Shown here piece by piece: positions 44,449 to 53,864 of a stretch of DNA of 64,000 nt (its first letter is position 1; the number at the start of each line of letters is the position of its first letter). The position numbers and the translations under genes are program-made. Under the pieces are notes generated by a model. It was not told where the DNA came from. It worked only from the letters and a program-made list of their open reading frames with translations, and did not search any database. This DNA comes from Rouxiella sp963747655. GTDB lineage: Bacteria > Pseudomonadota > Gammaproteobacteria > Enterobacterales > Enterobacteriaceae. The stretch lies in assembly GCA_963747655.1 (NCBI GenBank), contig CAVVFS010000003.1:930001-994000 (forward strand), written 5' to 3'.

Positions 44449-45672
44449 TTAAAGCATGGATTTTCCATATTCCATTGGCGACAGGTCAAAGTAACTGGCG
44501 ACAGTTTGTCCGATATCCGCAAAGGTATCGCGATAGCCCAGGAAGCCCGGCTTCACTTTTGGACCATAAATTAGCACCGGAATGTGTTCACGTGTGTGAT
44601 CGGTACCGCGCCAGGTTGGGTCACAGCCGTGGTCAGCGGTGAAAATAATAATATCTTCATCTTTCACCCACTCCAGCAGTTCTGGCAGACGGCGGTCAAA
44701 CAGTTCAAGCGCTGCGGCGTAACCGGCAACATCACGGCGATGACCATAAGAGGAGTCAAAATCGACAAAGTTGGTGAAGACGATAGTTTTATCACCTGCC
44801 AGCTTCATTTCCTGAACGGTGGCGTCAAACAATGCATCGAGGCCGGTAGCTTTGATTTTTTTTGTAATTCCGACGTGCGCATAGATATCAGCAATTTTGC
44901 CAACTGACACCACTTCACCGCCCTTTTCGTCGACCAGTTTTTTAAGGATAGTCGGCGCTGGAGGCTCTACCGCTAAATCGTGGCGATTACCGGTACGTTC
45001 AAAGTTTTCGGGTTTATCGCCGATAAACGGGCGCGCAATCACGCGGCCAATGTTATAGCCGCCTTCAGTCAGCTCTTCACGAGCGATTTCACACAGCGCA
45101 TAAAGACGCTCAAGACCAAACGTCTCTTCGTGGCAGGCAATCTGGAACACCGAGTCGGCAGAGGTATAGAAAATCGGCTTGCCGGTTTTCATATGTTCTT
45201 CGCCCAGTTGGTCGAGCACCACGGTACCGGAAGAGTGACAGTTGCCGAGATAGCCCGGCAAATCAGCGCGCTCTACCAGCTTGTCGAGCAGCTCCTGCGG
45301 GAAACTATTTTTAACTTCAGGGAAATATCCCCAGTCGAACAGCACAGGTACGCCAGCGATTTCCCAATGGCCTGACGGCGTGTCTTTACCGGAAGACAGC
45401 TCGCTGGCATAGGCGTAAGCGCCGATAATTTTGGCATCAGGGTCCATGCCATCGGGGAAATGTCCGGTTGAGGCTTCAGCGGCTTTTGCCAGACCCAGCG
45501 CCGTCAGATTTGGCAGATGCAATGGACCTTTACGGCCAACGTCTGCTTCACCACGGGCGCAAGCCGTAGCGATGTGGCCCAGCGTGTCGGAACCTACGTC
45601 ACCAAAGCGTTCGGCATCTTCACTGGCGCCAATTCCAAATGAGTCCAACATCATGATAAATGTACGTTTCAT
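44449..45672 (-). CDS. deoB: phosphopentomutase
   Basis: A 407-residue Mn-dependent mutase interconverting (deoxy)ribose 1- and 5-phosphates. Alkaline phosphatase-fold signatures are present: MKRTFIMMLDSFGIGASED at the N-terminus, the phospho-accepting Thr region in GKDTPSGHWEIAG, and FTADHGCDPTWRGTDHTREHIP near the C-terminus. It lies in deoCABD between deoA and deoD. Confidence 0.98.
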   Translation of the reverse strand: MKRTFIMMLDSFGIGASEDAERFGDVGSDTLGHIATACARGEADVGRKGPLHLPNLTALGLAKAAEASTGHFPDGMDPDAKIIGAYAYASELSSGKDTPSGHWEIAGVPVLFDWGYFPEVKNSFPQELLDKLVERADLPGYLGNCHSSGTVVLDQLGEEHMKTGKPIFYTSADSVFQIACHEETFGLERLYALCEIAREELTEGGYNIGRVIARPFIGDKPENFERTGNRHDLAVEPPAPTILKKLVDEKGGEVVSVGKIADIYAHVGITKKIKATGLDALFDATVQEMKLAGDKTIVFTNFVDFDSSYGHRRDVAGYAAALELFDRRLPELLEWVKDEDIIIFTADHGCDPTWRGTDHTREHIPVLIYGPKVKPGFLGYRDTFADIGQTVASYFDLSPMEYGKSML

Positions 45673-45753
45673 TTTGCTCTCCTGCGCATTACTACGCGTT
45701 GCAAGCGGCCCTGAAGCACCGCCTTGATGAATGGGTTAACCGGGTCAATCGCA

Positions 45754-47091
45754 CTAGCTAATACGGCGATAAACTACTGGCTGATTTTCAGGGGCTACGT
45801 CGCTAAGGACCACCGCTGAACGCACCGCTTCGGCGGCCTGTTGCCACGCCTCTTCGCTGTTGGCATGGATCATGGCCAGCGGCTGCTGAGTATCAATTCG
45901 CTGACCGATACGCGCCATTTGCGTTAACCCAACGCTATAATCAATGGCGTCAGTGGCACGGCGACGTCCACCGCCCAAGGCCACCACACTAAGCCCCAGA
46001 GCTCGGGTGTCCATGGCACTGACAATTCCGGTTCTCTCGGCATATACCATTTGGCTCAAAGTTGCCTGAGGCAAATAGCGGTCGTAATTTTCGATAAAGT
46101 CTATTGGGCCTTTTTGTGCCGCAATCATGCGACCAAAGATTTCTGCTGCGCGACCGTTATCCAGCACCGCCTGCAATTTGCGGCGTGCATCGGCGTCGTC
46201 CTGCGCCAGTCCGGAAGATAGCAGCATCTCGGCGCAGAGTGCCATCGTCACTTCAAACAGACGCGGATTACGATATTCGCCGGTCAGGAAGCGCACGGCC
46301 TCACGCACTTCAACTGCATTACCCGCGCTGGAAGCCAGCACCTGATTCATATCGGTCAGCAATGCCGTCGTCTTGCAACCTGCACCATTGGCAACATCAA
46401 CAATTGCCTGCGCCAAATCCTGAGACAGCTCATAGGTTGACATAAATGCGCCAGAGCCTACTTTGACGTCCATCACCAGAGCGTCTAATCCTTCGGCTAA
46501 TTTCTTCGCCAGAATAGAGGCGGTAATGAGCGGAATAGAATCGACCGTAGCGGTGATATCGCGCGTGGCGTAGAAACGTTTGTCCGCCGGTGCCAGCGAA
46601 TTAGTCTGGCCAATAATTGCAACACCGACATCTTGAATAATTTTTCTAAAACGATCGTCATCGGGGAAAATATCAAACCCCGGAATACTTTCGAGTTTAT
46701 CGAGCGTGCCGCCGGTATGTCCCAGCCCACGACCTGAGATCATTGGGACATAACCCCCGCACGCGGCTACCATCGGGCCTAGCATCAGTGAAGTCACGTC
46801 ACCCACGCCGCCGGTCGAATGTTTATCGACAATTGGCCCGTTCAACGCCAGATGCTTCCAGTTCAACACCGTGCCTGAATCACGCATTGCCATGGTCAGC
46901 GCCACGCGTTCGTCGGTATTCATGTCATTGAAATAAATGGTCATTGCTAAGGCAGCAATTTGTCCTTCAGAGACTTTACTGTCACGCACGCCGTTAATAA
47001 AGAAGCGAATTTCTTCTTCACTCAGCGGTTGTCCGTCACGTTTCTTCCGAATTATTTCCTGCGCCAGAAAGGTTTTTTGCACAGCTGCCAC
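45754..47091 (-). CDS. deoA: thymidine phosphorylase
   Basis: A 445-residue enzyme (440 in E. coli) splitting thymidine into thymine and deoxyribose 1-phosphate. The family signature is in STGGVGDVTSLMLGPMVAACGGYVPMISGRGLGHTGGTLDKL, and KVGSGAFM lies downstream. Translation is taken to start at a GTG (47091) with AGGA 7 bases upstream, giving five or six extra residues before FLAQEIIRKKRDG compared with E. coli. A later start cannot be ruled out. Second gene of deoCABD. Confidence 0.97.
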   Translation of the reverse strand: MAAVQKTFLAQEIIRKKRDGQPLSEEEIRFFINGVRDSKVSEGQIAALAMTIYFNDMNTDERVALTMAMRDSGTVLNWKHLALNGPIVDKHSTGGVGDVTSLMLGPMVAACGGYVPMISGRGLGHTGGTLDKLESIPGFDIFPDDDRFRKIIQDVGVAIIGQTNSLAPADKRFYATRDITATVDSIPLITASILAKKLAEGLDALVMDVKVGSGAFMSTYELSQDLAQAIVDVANGAGCKTTALLTDMNQVLASSAGNAVEVREAVRFLTGEYRNPRLFEVTMALCAEMLLSSGLAQDDADARRKLQAVLDNGRAAEIFGRMIAAQKGPIDFIENYDRYLPQATLSQMVYAERTGIVSAMDTRALGLSVVALGGGRRRATDAIDYSVGLTQMARIGQRIDTQQPLAMIHANSEEAWQQAAEAVRSAVVLSDVAPENQPVVYRRIS

Positions 47092-47175
47092 GTTCTTATC
47101 CTAATTTACATACCAAGAGGAAATTACCAGTCTACAGGCTCTTCGGGGCCAGCATCGCCGCCCCGAATAACTGTA

Positions 47176-47955
47176 TTAGTAACCGCTTCCAGACTTCTGG
47201 CCCTGATGGCCCAACGTGGTCAGCAAGCTTGCCAGCAGACTTGAGGCACCAAAGCGGAAATGGCGAGCATCAGCCCATTCGCGACCAAGAATGTTATCGG
47301 CCAAAGCCAGATATTGCGCAGCATCTTCTGCCGTTTTAACGCCACCCGCAGGCTTGAAGCCCACCGACTGTGCGACATTCATATCTTTGATAACTTGCAG
47401 CATTAGCTCGGCACTATGCAAAGTAGCGTTTTCTGGCACTTTGCCGGTCGAGGTCTTGATAAAATCTGCGCCTGCGCTAATCGCCAACTCGGAGGCTTTG
47501 CGGATCAACGATTCCTGCTTCAACTCACCGGTTTCAATAATCACTTTCAGCAGGATATTGGCAGAGTGACAGGCTTCGGCGCACTGTTTAACCAGCTCAA
47601 ATCCAACTTTCTCATTACCGGCAATCAGCGCGCGGTACGGAAATACGACGTCAACTTCGTCTGCACCGTAGGCAATAGCGGCACGAGTTTCGGCTACCGC
47701 AATCTCGATATCATCGTTGCCGTGAGGGAAGTTGGTCACTGTAGCAATGCGAATATCCGGTGTGCCTTGGTTTTTCAGTGTCTTACGAGCAACAGGAATA
47801 AAGCGGGGATAAATACAGATAGCGGCGGTGTTGCCAGCCGGGCTTTTAGCCAGCTCACACAGGGCAATCACTTTGGCATCGGTATCATCGTCATTCAGGG
47901 TGGTTAAATCCATCAGGTTCAGCGCACGTTGAGCCGCTGCGGTTAAATCAGTCAT
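47176..47955 (-). CDS. deoC: deoxyribose-phosphate aldolase
   Basis: A 259-residue class I aldolase, the E. coli length, cleaving deoxyribose 5-phosphate to glyceraldehyde 3-phosphate and acetaldehyde. The Schiff-base residue is Lys167 in ADFIKTSTGKV. The ATG at 47955 with GGAG 6 bases upstream is chosen; the frame runs on upstream through the operon leader without similarity. It heads deoCABD. CRP-like and DeoR-like sites lie in the 460 bases upstream. Confidence 0.98.
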   Translation of the reverse strand: MTDLTAAAQRALNLMDLTTLNDDDTDAKVIALCELAKSPAGNTAAICIYPRFIPVARKTLKNQGTPDIRIATVTNFPHGNDDIEIAVAETRAAIAYGADEVDVVFPYRALIAGNEKVGFELVKQCAEACHSANILLKVIIETGELKQESLIRKASELAISAGADFIKTSTGKVPENATLHSAELMLQVIKDMNVAQSVGFKPAGGVKTAEDAAQYLALADNILGREWADARHFRFGASSLLASLLTTLGHQGQKSGSGY

Positions 47956-48298
47956 AAAACTCTCCAAAATTTTCAGTTCTGACAGGCCGTCAGCGCTGTG
48001 CATACAGTCGAAAATGTCTTGGCCGAACGCGCCAGAAACACTCCTCATTTTGGCGAGAAGACAGAGACAATCACCCATCTGTTGCGATTATTTGAACAGA
48101 TTTTTATCATTTATGGTGTGCAGTATTTCACACAAAATGAAAATCGATTGCAACGTTACTCAAAAAAATGAGATCTAAATCACGTTTAGAGGCTATATGC
48201 CCAGTCCTAGGCAGTGAGTAAAAGTGTATACCTCAATCATGACAACCGTAGATTAAGGAAATAACTCTTGTATAGAGAGGATAGTAACTCAACACTCA

Positions 48299-48316
48299 AT
48301 GTTATTTAAATAACAT
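48299..48316. promoter_or_regulatory. DeoR-type operator, distal copy 1
   Basis: An 18-bp perfect palindrome, ATGTTATTTAAATAACAT. It contains TGTTA-N6-TAACA, the same half-sites and spacing as the E. coli DeoR operator TGTTAGAATTCTAACA. It lies about 350 bases upstream of deoC. Confidence 0.7.
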
Positions 48317-48396
48317 TTAAAGCCATGAGTGAGACTTTACTCACAGGGAGATGATAAAAACACTTGCAGCAGAATGGAGGTTAATTCAGACAAAAA

Positions 48397-48414
48397 ATGT
48401 TATAAAAATAACAT
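48397..48414. promoter_or_regulatory. DeoR-type operator, distal copy 2
   Basis: ATGTTATAAAAATAACAT repeats the half-sites TGTTA/TAACA of the copy centred 98 bp away. It ends exactly at the last base before the yjjV coding sequence. Paired distant operators would allow DeoR looping, as described for E. coli deo. Confidence 0.68.
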
Positions 48415-49197
48415 TTACTCTGGCAGGTTAAATACCCGCCGCGTATTACTTAGCAGGGCTTCGGCGATTTCTTCAGGAGATTCAACTCTTAACTCGCACA
48501 ACGTGTCGAACACTCGCGCCGCGCGCTCAGGCCGGTTAGGCTGGCCCTGAAAACCTTGCAATGGCATATCCGGCGCATCGGTTTCCAGCAACAAGGAGGA
48601 AAGAGGCAACTTCGCCATCACCTGCCGCGTTTTCTGCGCTCTTTCATAAGTAATGGTTCCACCCACGCCAATAGCAAAACCCAGACGCACAAAGGCTTCG
48701 GCCTGAGAAAGACTACCAGCAAAACCATGCACCACGCCCGTCGCGGGTAAAGTCGCTTTACGCAACATGCCAGCAAGCTTGTCGTGCGTGCGTCGTGAAT
48801 GCAGAATTAGCGGTAAATTATACTGTTTTGCCAGCTTAAATTGCTCTTTTAGCAGATACTGCTGTTTCTCGAAATCGGGATTTTCCATATACAAATCCAG
48901 CCCGGTTTCCCCAATCGCCACCAGCCGATCGTTACGCGAAGCAAGATGCCCGGCAAGGCTTTCTAACGACGCTTCATTATGACGATGAATGCAGATCGGG
49001 TGTAGGCCCAGCGCAGCAAAAACCTGAGAATGCGCATCGGCCAGCGCCATTATCCTTTCAAACCTTTCGGCTTCAACGGCTGGCACAATTAGCTGATTAA
49101 CGCCTGCCTCTGCGGCGAGTTGCAGGCTGTATGATTCATTACCGCTAAACGGGGGAAAATCAAAATGGCAGTGAGTATCCACAAAAAACGGCTTCAC
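48415..49197 (-). CDS. yjjV: TatD-family metal-dependent hydrolase YjjV
   Basis: A 260-residue putative deoxyribonuclease of the TatD family. The metal-ligand motif VDTHCHFDFPPF is at the N-terminus, AIGETGLDLY carries the bridging Glu, LPLILHSRRTHDK the second His, and LLETDAPDMPL the Asp. It overlaps the end of yjjU by four bases (ATGA), so the two are translated together. The next gene in E. coli (yjjW/yjjI before deoC) is missing here. Confidence 0.93.
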   Translation of the reverse strand: MKPFFVDTHCHFDFPPFSGNESYSLQLAAEAGVNQLIVPAVEAERFERIMALADAHSQVFAALGLHPICIHRHNEASLESLAGHLASRNDRLVAIGETGLDLYMENPDFEKQQYLLKEQFKLAKQYNLPLILHSRRTHDKLAGMLRKATLPATGVVHGFAGSLSQAEAFVRLGFAIGVGGTITYERAQKTRQVMAKLPLSSLLLETDAPDMPLQGFQGQPNRPERAARVFDTLCELRVESPEEIAEALLSNTRRVFNLPE

Positions 49198-50468
49198 AAC
49201 TTGTCCCCTTCTCCTTCTATTTCCCTGGATATCACCAGCGAGTCCACCTTGAGCAGGGGTTCTACACTTACAGAACTATCAACCGGCCCCACAACCACGC
49301 GCGCGACATCGTCCTTGAAGGCACTCATGGCAGGGCGCACGGTATTATCGAGATTGATATCACTCAACGCAATCTGGTCTGGCAAAATCTGGTCAACCGG
49401 AATTAGCTCGACCTCATTCAGGTCAGCATGATTAGCGGCGGCACTCAGCGGCAACTCGATTTCTGGTGACTCGACAGGCGGTACAACCACGCCTGGCCTT
49501 CTGATAATACGCGGCGTCATAATTGGCATCGGCTGGTCTTTTTCACGCGGCAATAGCCAATGCGAAGCTATCGACAGGAAATAGCGCGCACAGCGACGGC
49601 CTAAATGATAATCCTGATTCAACGCCGGTAAACGACTGCCCAGGGCATGACTCGCCAGCGGTTTAGGTGGGAAAATCTCGAAAATACGCAAATCCCCTGG
49701 CGGATTCTCGATAAATTGCTGGATACGGTAATAGCTTTGCTCGTGATGCTGCACCATATGCACCAACTGTTGCAGGCTGCTTTCGCTTAACCACTGCTCC
49801 ATACGTTTCATCCACTGCGGCGTATAAAACATCGCGGAAGGCACAGTACGGATAACAACAATGGTGTCAGCACCTCGGCGATAAGCTTCTTCAACCGGGA
49901 TCGCATCGCTTATTCCCCCGTCCTGATAGCTAATACCGTCGAGATCAACGCCCATACGATAAAAACCGGGGATCGCACTGGAAGCTTTAATCACCGGCAG
50001 CCAGCTTTCACGCGTTGGCGAAAAATAGTTTGGGGTGTAATCATCACTGCGGCAGGCACACATCAGAAACTCACGACCGTCGATCAGCAGTTTTTCTGCT
50101 GAATCAATCGCTAACGGCATGCTTTCAGAGATGGCATCAATATACCAGTCTAGATCAATAAGATGCCCGCCACGCACAAAGCGCAGGGGATTAAAAAATT
50201 GGGGACTGGTGGTGTAACGCGTGATAACCCGGCGGGCATAGCCAGCCTGACCACAGACGTAAGCAGAAAGGTTTTGTGCACCGGCAGACGTGCCGATCAA
50301 TAAATCGAATGGATTGAAGCCTGCTCGTTGAAATTCGTCGAGCACACCTGCGGTAAAAATACCCCGTTGTCCGCCTCCCTCACAAACCAGTGCGATTTTG
50401 CCGGGCAGATAGGGCTTGTAAGCCAGGGGTTCAATGTTCCCCAGGGTGACCGGAATTCTATATCCCAA
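49194..50468 (-). CDS. yjjU: patatin-like phospholipase YjjU
   Basis: A 424-residue patatin-family lipid hydrolase (357 in E. coli). The oxyanion loop GGGQRG is at 31-36, the nucleophile Ser61 in LIGTSAGAQ, and the Asp of the dyad in YQDGGISDAIPVEEA. The last 65-70 residues, after about 350 (rich in Pro, Val, Glu and Asp), form an extension not found in E. coli and appear unstructured. It is cotranscribed with yjjV, which it overlaps by four bases. The lipid substrate is unknown. Confidence 0.9.
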   Translation of the reverse strand: MGYRIPVTLGNIEPLAYKPYLPGKIALVCEGGGQRGIFTAGVLDEFQRAGFNPFDLLIGTSAGAQNLSAYVCGQAGYARRVITRYTTSPQFFNPLRFVRGGHLIDLDWYIDAISESMPLAIDSAEKLLIDGREFLMCACRSDDYTPNYFSPTRESWLPVIKASSAIPGFYRMGVDLDGISYQDGGISDAIPVEEAYRRGADTIVVIRTVPSAMFYTPQWMKRMEQWLSESSLQQLVHMVQHHEQSYYRIQQFIENPPGDLRIFEIFPPKPLASHALGSRLPALNQDYHLGRRCARYFLSIASHWLLPREKDQPMPIMTPRIIRRPGVVVPPVESPEIELPLSAAANHADLNEVELIPVDQILPDQIALSDINLDNTVRPAMSAFKDDVARVVVGPVDSSVSVEPLLKVDSLVISREIEGEGDKL

Positions 50469-50735
50469 CAGAGTCTCCTCAACAATAATGATTCTATGAT
50501 GAGCATACTCCGTCTTTTCCCGATCGGTAATGTTCTTGCAAAATCCCGAAGATTAAATCGTTACTTCCTGTTAACACTCTGCTCCGACATTCATTGTCAG
50601 GGCTAAAAAATAAAGTCAGGCTCGTCCATTACTTCCCTGCGCCTTTTACGACAATATTCTTTATTAATCTCCGGGATATCTCAGATAAATAGTTTTATCT
50701 TTTAAGCAATATCAGCATCTGGAACTGAATAAACG

Positions 50736-50897
50736 CTATAAGCGCTTACGGCCGGTAAACAGGCTGACCAGGAATAGAATGATACCGACTACGAAGACCA
50801 CTTTAGCAGCCCAGGCCGCTGTACCTGCCAGTCCACCGAAGCCTAATGCTGCCGCGATTAACGCGATGACCAGAAATATAATACCCCAACGAAACAT
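50736..50897 (-). CDS. ytjA: small DUF1328 membrane protein YtjA
   Basis: A 53-residue protein with two hydrophobic helices. It starts MFRWGIIFLVIALIAAALGF, continues with a GLAGTA turn, and ends in a positively charged GRKRL. It matches E. coli YtjA over its whole length and sits in the same place between yjjU and osmY. GGAGAAGC lies just upstream of the ATG. Function is unknown; related proteins are stress-induced. Confidence 0.92.
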   Translation of the reverse strand: MFRWGIIFLVIALIAAALGFGGLAGTAAWAAKVVFVVGIILFLVSLFTGRKRL

Positions 50898-51259
50898 AAG
50901 CTTCTCCTTACCCTATATTAAAATATTCGTACGTCATTCATTGATAAAATGCGTCAGGAATAACGGTTAATAACTGTAGCTACATTTATTTGAAGTACAG
51001 TTTTAAAGATAGCTCGAAATTTAAAAAATGGACGGAAACTCAGTGATTTTTCACGTAAATAATCCGTCGGAATTCTATTTTTGTGACTTGTGGTACTTAA
51101 AGTTTTCTTCATCAAACAGCTGAAAACTGTTCATCAGGCTACTAATAACTCTTTACCAAACTGCTAAAAACTCTTTACCTGACTACTGATAACTCTTCAC
51201 CTGACAACTGATAACTTAGGGAGCTGCCCACCCAGTTGATGGGCAACGCCGTCACAGTA
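50898..51259. other. intergenic region ytjA / osmY
   Basis: A 362-base region with no gene. Most of its osmY-proximal part is the 22-bp tandem array at 51109-51218. At 51225-51245 there is a hairpin TGCCCA / TGGGCA without a T run, just after the osmY stop. The ytjA promoter must be in the remaining part but cannot be placed. Confidence 0.5.
51109..51218. repeat. degenerate tandem array, 5 x 22 bp
   Basis: Five consecutive 22-base units starting at 51109, 51131, 51153, 51175 and 51197, with no change of phase. Starts read TCATCAAACAGCTGAAAACT, TCATCAGGCTACTAATAACT, TTACCAAACTGCTAAAAACT, TTACCTGACTACTGATAACT and TCACCTGACAACTGATAACT. Positions T1, A3, C5 and the AACT block are invariant. It lies after the osmY stop codon. 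There are no unique spacers, so it is not a CRISPR array. Confidence 0.85.
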
Positions 51260-51859
51260 TTAAGGCTGAACTTTCAGATCGTTTTTGACGCTTTTAACGC
51301 CGCTAACAGTCTTGGCAACGCTTTCTGCGCGGTCAGACTGAGCCTGATCTTTCACCGTACCGGTAAGCTGTACTACGCCGTCGGTGGTTTCAACTTTCAC
51401 CATTCGTGAAGGCACAATGTCATCGGCCAACAGTTTGGCTTTGATTGAGGTAGTGGTTGCGGTATCACCGGCATAGCTGCCTACAGACTGCGTTTTGCTG
51501 TCTTTAGTGTGCAGCTTGTCGCTAACGGATTTAACACCTTCAACCTTGGTGGCTACCGCGATGGCCTGTTCACCTTCGGCCTGAGAGCCGACGAAACCGC
51601 TCAACGTCACGACGCCTTTATTAGTTTTTACTGAAATGTCGGTGCTGGTGATAGATTTATCATCAATCAGCGCACTTTTAACTTTCGCTGTGGTGGCGCT
51701 ATCGCCCATGTAGCCATTAACTTTCGCCATGGAGCTATCGATTTTTGCACCCGCAGAGCTCATTGAACCATCAGTTGTGGCAGCAAGAGCACTACCGCTC
51801 ATCAGGGCGGTACCCAGAACAACGGCCATCATTGAGTATGCAAAATTAGACTTTTTCAT
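51260..51859 (-). CDS. osmY: osmotically inducible periplasmic protein OsmY
   Basis: A 199-residue protein (201 in E. coli) with a signal peptide ending SGSALA before ATTDGS, and two BON domains (about 55-120 and 135-199). The domains have the repeated pattern TAKVKSALIDD...VTLSGFVGS and TSIKAKLLADD...VQLTGTVKD. BON domains bind phospholipid membranes; OsmY protects the periplasm under hyperosmotic and stationary-phase stress in E. coli. The 415-base region upstream is long enough for stress-controlled promoters. Confidence 0.96.
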   Translation of the reverse strand: MKKSNFAYSMMAVVLGTALMSGSALAATTDGSMSSAGAKIDSSMAKVNGYMGDSATTAKVKSALIDDKSITSTDISVKTNKGVVTLSGFVGSQAEGEQAIAVATKVEGVKSVSDKLHTKDSKTQSVGSYAGDTATTTSIKAKLLADDIVPSRMVKVETTDGVVQLTGTVKDQAQSDRAESVAKTVSGVKSVKNDLKVQP

Positions 51860-52210
51860 CGATTTCTTCCTTAACAGTTTGTCAGCTCATAATTTTTGAG
51901 CTCTTTCCATCACATGGTCGTGACGACTAAATACTCATACCGTGATCACATCACTGTGATAACTAAGCTGTAATTCACAAATAAATCAGCACAAATATCT
52001 ACTTGGTATCAAAAGACCAGCGTTTAAAACTGCCTTTTGTCGTGCGTTTATTAAATATAGCTTACGATGAGCAAAACTGTAGTAAGAATGGGTTATTTAC
52101 CTGTAATACAGATAAGTCTGAGCATATTAGGCTATTAATAAGCCAAAAAGCGCTTAAATTGCACAATGTAGTTTCATGATGAAATTAATTTTCAAACGAC
52201 AGACGTAAAA
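51860..52210. other. intergenic region upstream of osmY, downstream of prfC
   Basis: No gene seen. GTGATCAC and GTGAT motifs cluster at about 51944-51962, a partly palindromic stretch that could bind CRP, but the match is below what I would call a site. The osmY promoter, sigma-S dependent in E. coli, is expected here. Confidence 0.4.
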
Positions 52211-52234
52211 AAAGACGGCGCAATGGCCGTCTTT
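52211..52234 (-). terminator. prfC terminator
   Basis: A 9-bp stem AAAGACGGC / GCCGTCTTT with a 6-base loop, followed by T residues on the minus strand. It lies about 40 bases after the prfC stop. Confidence 0.88.
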
Positions 52235-52274
52235 CGTTGTCAACTTGTGTCGTTGAACAGACACAGAAAACAAA

Positions 52275-53864
52275 TTAATGCTCGCGTGTTTTACGGAAAT
52301 CGACTTCAGGATAACGCTCTTTGGTCAGGTTAAGGTTAACCATGGATGGAGCAACGTAAGTGAGATTATCACCCCCGTCCAGCGCCAGGTTAACTTCACA
52401 CTTACGTTTAAAGTCTTCGAATTTCTTCACATCAGAGCATTCAACCCAACGCGCAGTTGAAACGTTAACCGATTCATAAATCGCTTCAACGTTATATTCA
52501 CTTTTCAGACGCGCAACCACCACTTCAAACTGCAGCACGCCGACTGCGCCAACAATCAGGTCATTGTTGATCAACGGACGGAACACCTGAACAGCGCCCT
52601 CTTCCGACAGCTGAACCAGGCCTTTGAGCAACTGTTTCTGCTTCAACGGGTCACGCAGGCGAATGCGACGGAACAACTCAGGGGCGAAGTTCGGAATACC
52701 CGTGAACTTCATGTTCTCACCCTGAGTAAAGGTGTCGCCAATCTGGATGGTGCCGTGGTTGTGCAAGCCAATGATATCGCCTGGGAAAGCTTCTTCCACG
52801 TGGGAACGATCACCAGCCATAAAGGTCAGCGCATCGGAAATTACCACGTCTTTGCCCGTACGCACCTGGCGTAACTTCATGCCCTTTTCGTATTTACCAG
52901 AAACGACGCGCATAAATGCGACGCGGTCGCGGTGTTTCGGGTCCATGTTGGCCTGAATTTTAAATACGAAGCCGGTAAATTTCTCATCGGCAGCAACCAC
53001 TTCACGCACGTCAGTGTTACGTGGCTGAGGCGCTGGCGCCCATTCCACCAAACCGTCGAGCATATGATCAACGCCAAAGTTACCCAACGCGGTACCAAAG
53101 AATACCGGGGTCAAATCACCGCTGAGGAAGGCATCATGATCAAATTCGTGAGATGCGCCCTGCACCAGATCCAGCTCGTCACGCAGTTGCGCCGCCAGCT
53201 CTTCACCGATGGCCGCGTCGAGATCCGGGTTATCCAGACCTTTAACAATGCGCACTTCCTGAATAGTGTGGCCTTTACCGGTCTGATAAAGATAGGTTTC
53301 ATCTTTATAAAGGTGGTAAACCCCTTTGAACAGTTTGCCGCAGCCGATTGGCCAGGTAATCGGTGAACAGGCGATTTTCAGCTCGCGCTCAACTTCGTCC
53401 ATGACTTCCATCGGATCACGAATATCACGGTCAAGCTTGTTCATGAAAGTCAGGATCGGCGTATCACGCAGACGAGTAACTTCCATCAGCTTACGGGTAC
53501 GATCCTCAACGCCTTTTGCGGCATCGATTACCATCAGACAGCAGTCAACGGCGGTCAGGGTACGATAAGTATCTTCAGAGAAGTCTTCGTGTCCCGGCGT
53601 ATCCAGCAGGTTGACCAGCGCATTGTGATAAGGGAACTGCATCACTGAGGTGGTAATCGAGATACCACGCTGTTTTTCCATTTCCATCCAGTCGGATTTT
53701 GCGTGGTTGTTAGAGCCACGGCCCTTTACCGTACCCGCGGTCTGAATGGCGTTTCCGAATAACAGCACTTTTTCAGTGATGGTCGTTTTACCCGCATCGG
53801 GGTGCGAGATAATGGCGAAGGTGCGACGTTTGGCGACTTCGAGGGCGTATTCACTTGGAGACAT
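52275..53864 (-). CDS. prfC: peptide chain release factor 3
   Basis: A 529-residue translational GTPase, the E. coli length, that recycles RF1/RF2 after termination. GTPase motifs: G1 SHPDAGKTTITE, G3 DTPGHEDFSEDTYRTL, G4 MNKLDRDIRDP. The start at 53864 (MSPSEYALEVAKRRTFAIISH) is taken because it gives the family N-terminus; 21 further open codons upstream show no similarity. It is followed by osmY as in E. coli, but yjjG is not upstream; tsgA is instead. Confidence 0.98.
   Translation of the reverse strand: MSPSEYALEVAKRRTFAIISHPDAGKTTITEKVLLFGNAIQTAGTVKGRGSNNHAKSDWMEMEKQRGISITTSVMQFPYHNALVNLLDTPGHEDFSEDTYRTLTAVDCCLMVIDAAKGVEDRTRKLMEVTRLRDTPILTFMNKLDRDIRDPMEVMDEVERELKIACSPITWPIGCGKLFKGVYHLYKDETYLYQTGKGHTIQEVRIVKGLDNPDLDAAIGEELAAQLRDELDLVQGASHEFDHDAFLSGDLTPVFFGTALGNFGVDHMLDGLVEWAPAPQPRNTDVREVVAADEKFTGFVFKIQANMDPKHRDRVAFMRVVSGKYEKGMKLRQVRTGKDVVISDALTFMAGDRSHVEEAFPGDIIGLHNHGTIQIGDTFTQGENMKFTGIPNFAPELFRRIRLRDPLKQKQLLKGLVQLSEEGAVQVFRPLINNDLIVGAVGVLQFEVVVARLKSEYNVEAIYESVNVSTARWVECSDVKKFEDFKRKCEVNLALDGGDNLTYVAPSMVNLNLTKERYPEVDFRKTREH

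Larger units (their letters stand above)
47956..48414 (-). promoter_or_regulatory. deo operon control region
   Basis: A 459-base region between deoC and yjjV with no gene. Two CRP-like sites are visible: TGTGC-N6-TCACA at 48117-48132 and TGAGA-N6-TCACG at 48169-48184. They are about 52 bp apart, recalling the tandem CRP/CytR layout of E. coli deoP2. Farther upstream lie two DeoR-type palindromes (listed separately). Exact promoters cannot be fixed by eye. Confidence 0.65.

Noticed and set aside
51109..51218. CRISPR array
   Set aside because: The repeats are directly adjacent without unique spacers, are degenerate, and there are no cas genes.
51939..51962. CRP site upstream of osmY
   Set aside because: GTGAT motifs and a short palindrome are present, but no arrangement matches TGTGA-N6-TCACA well enough.
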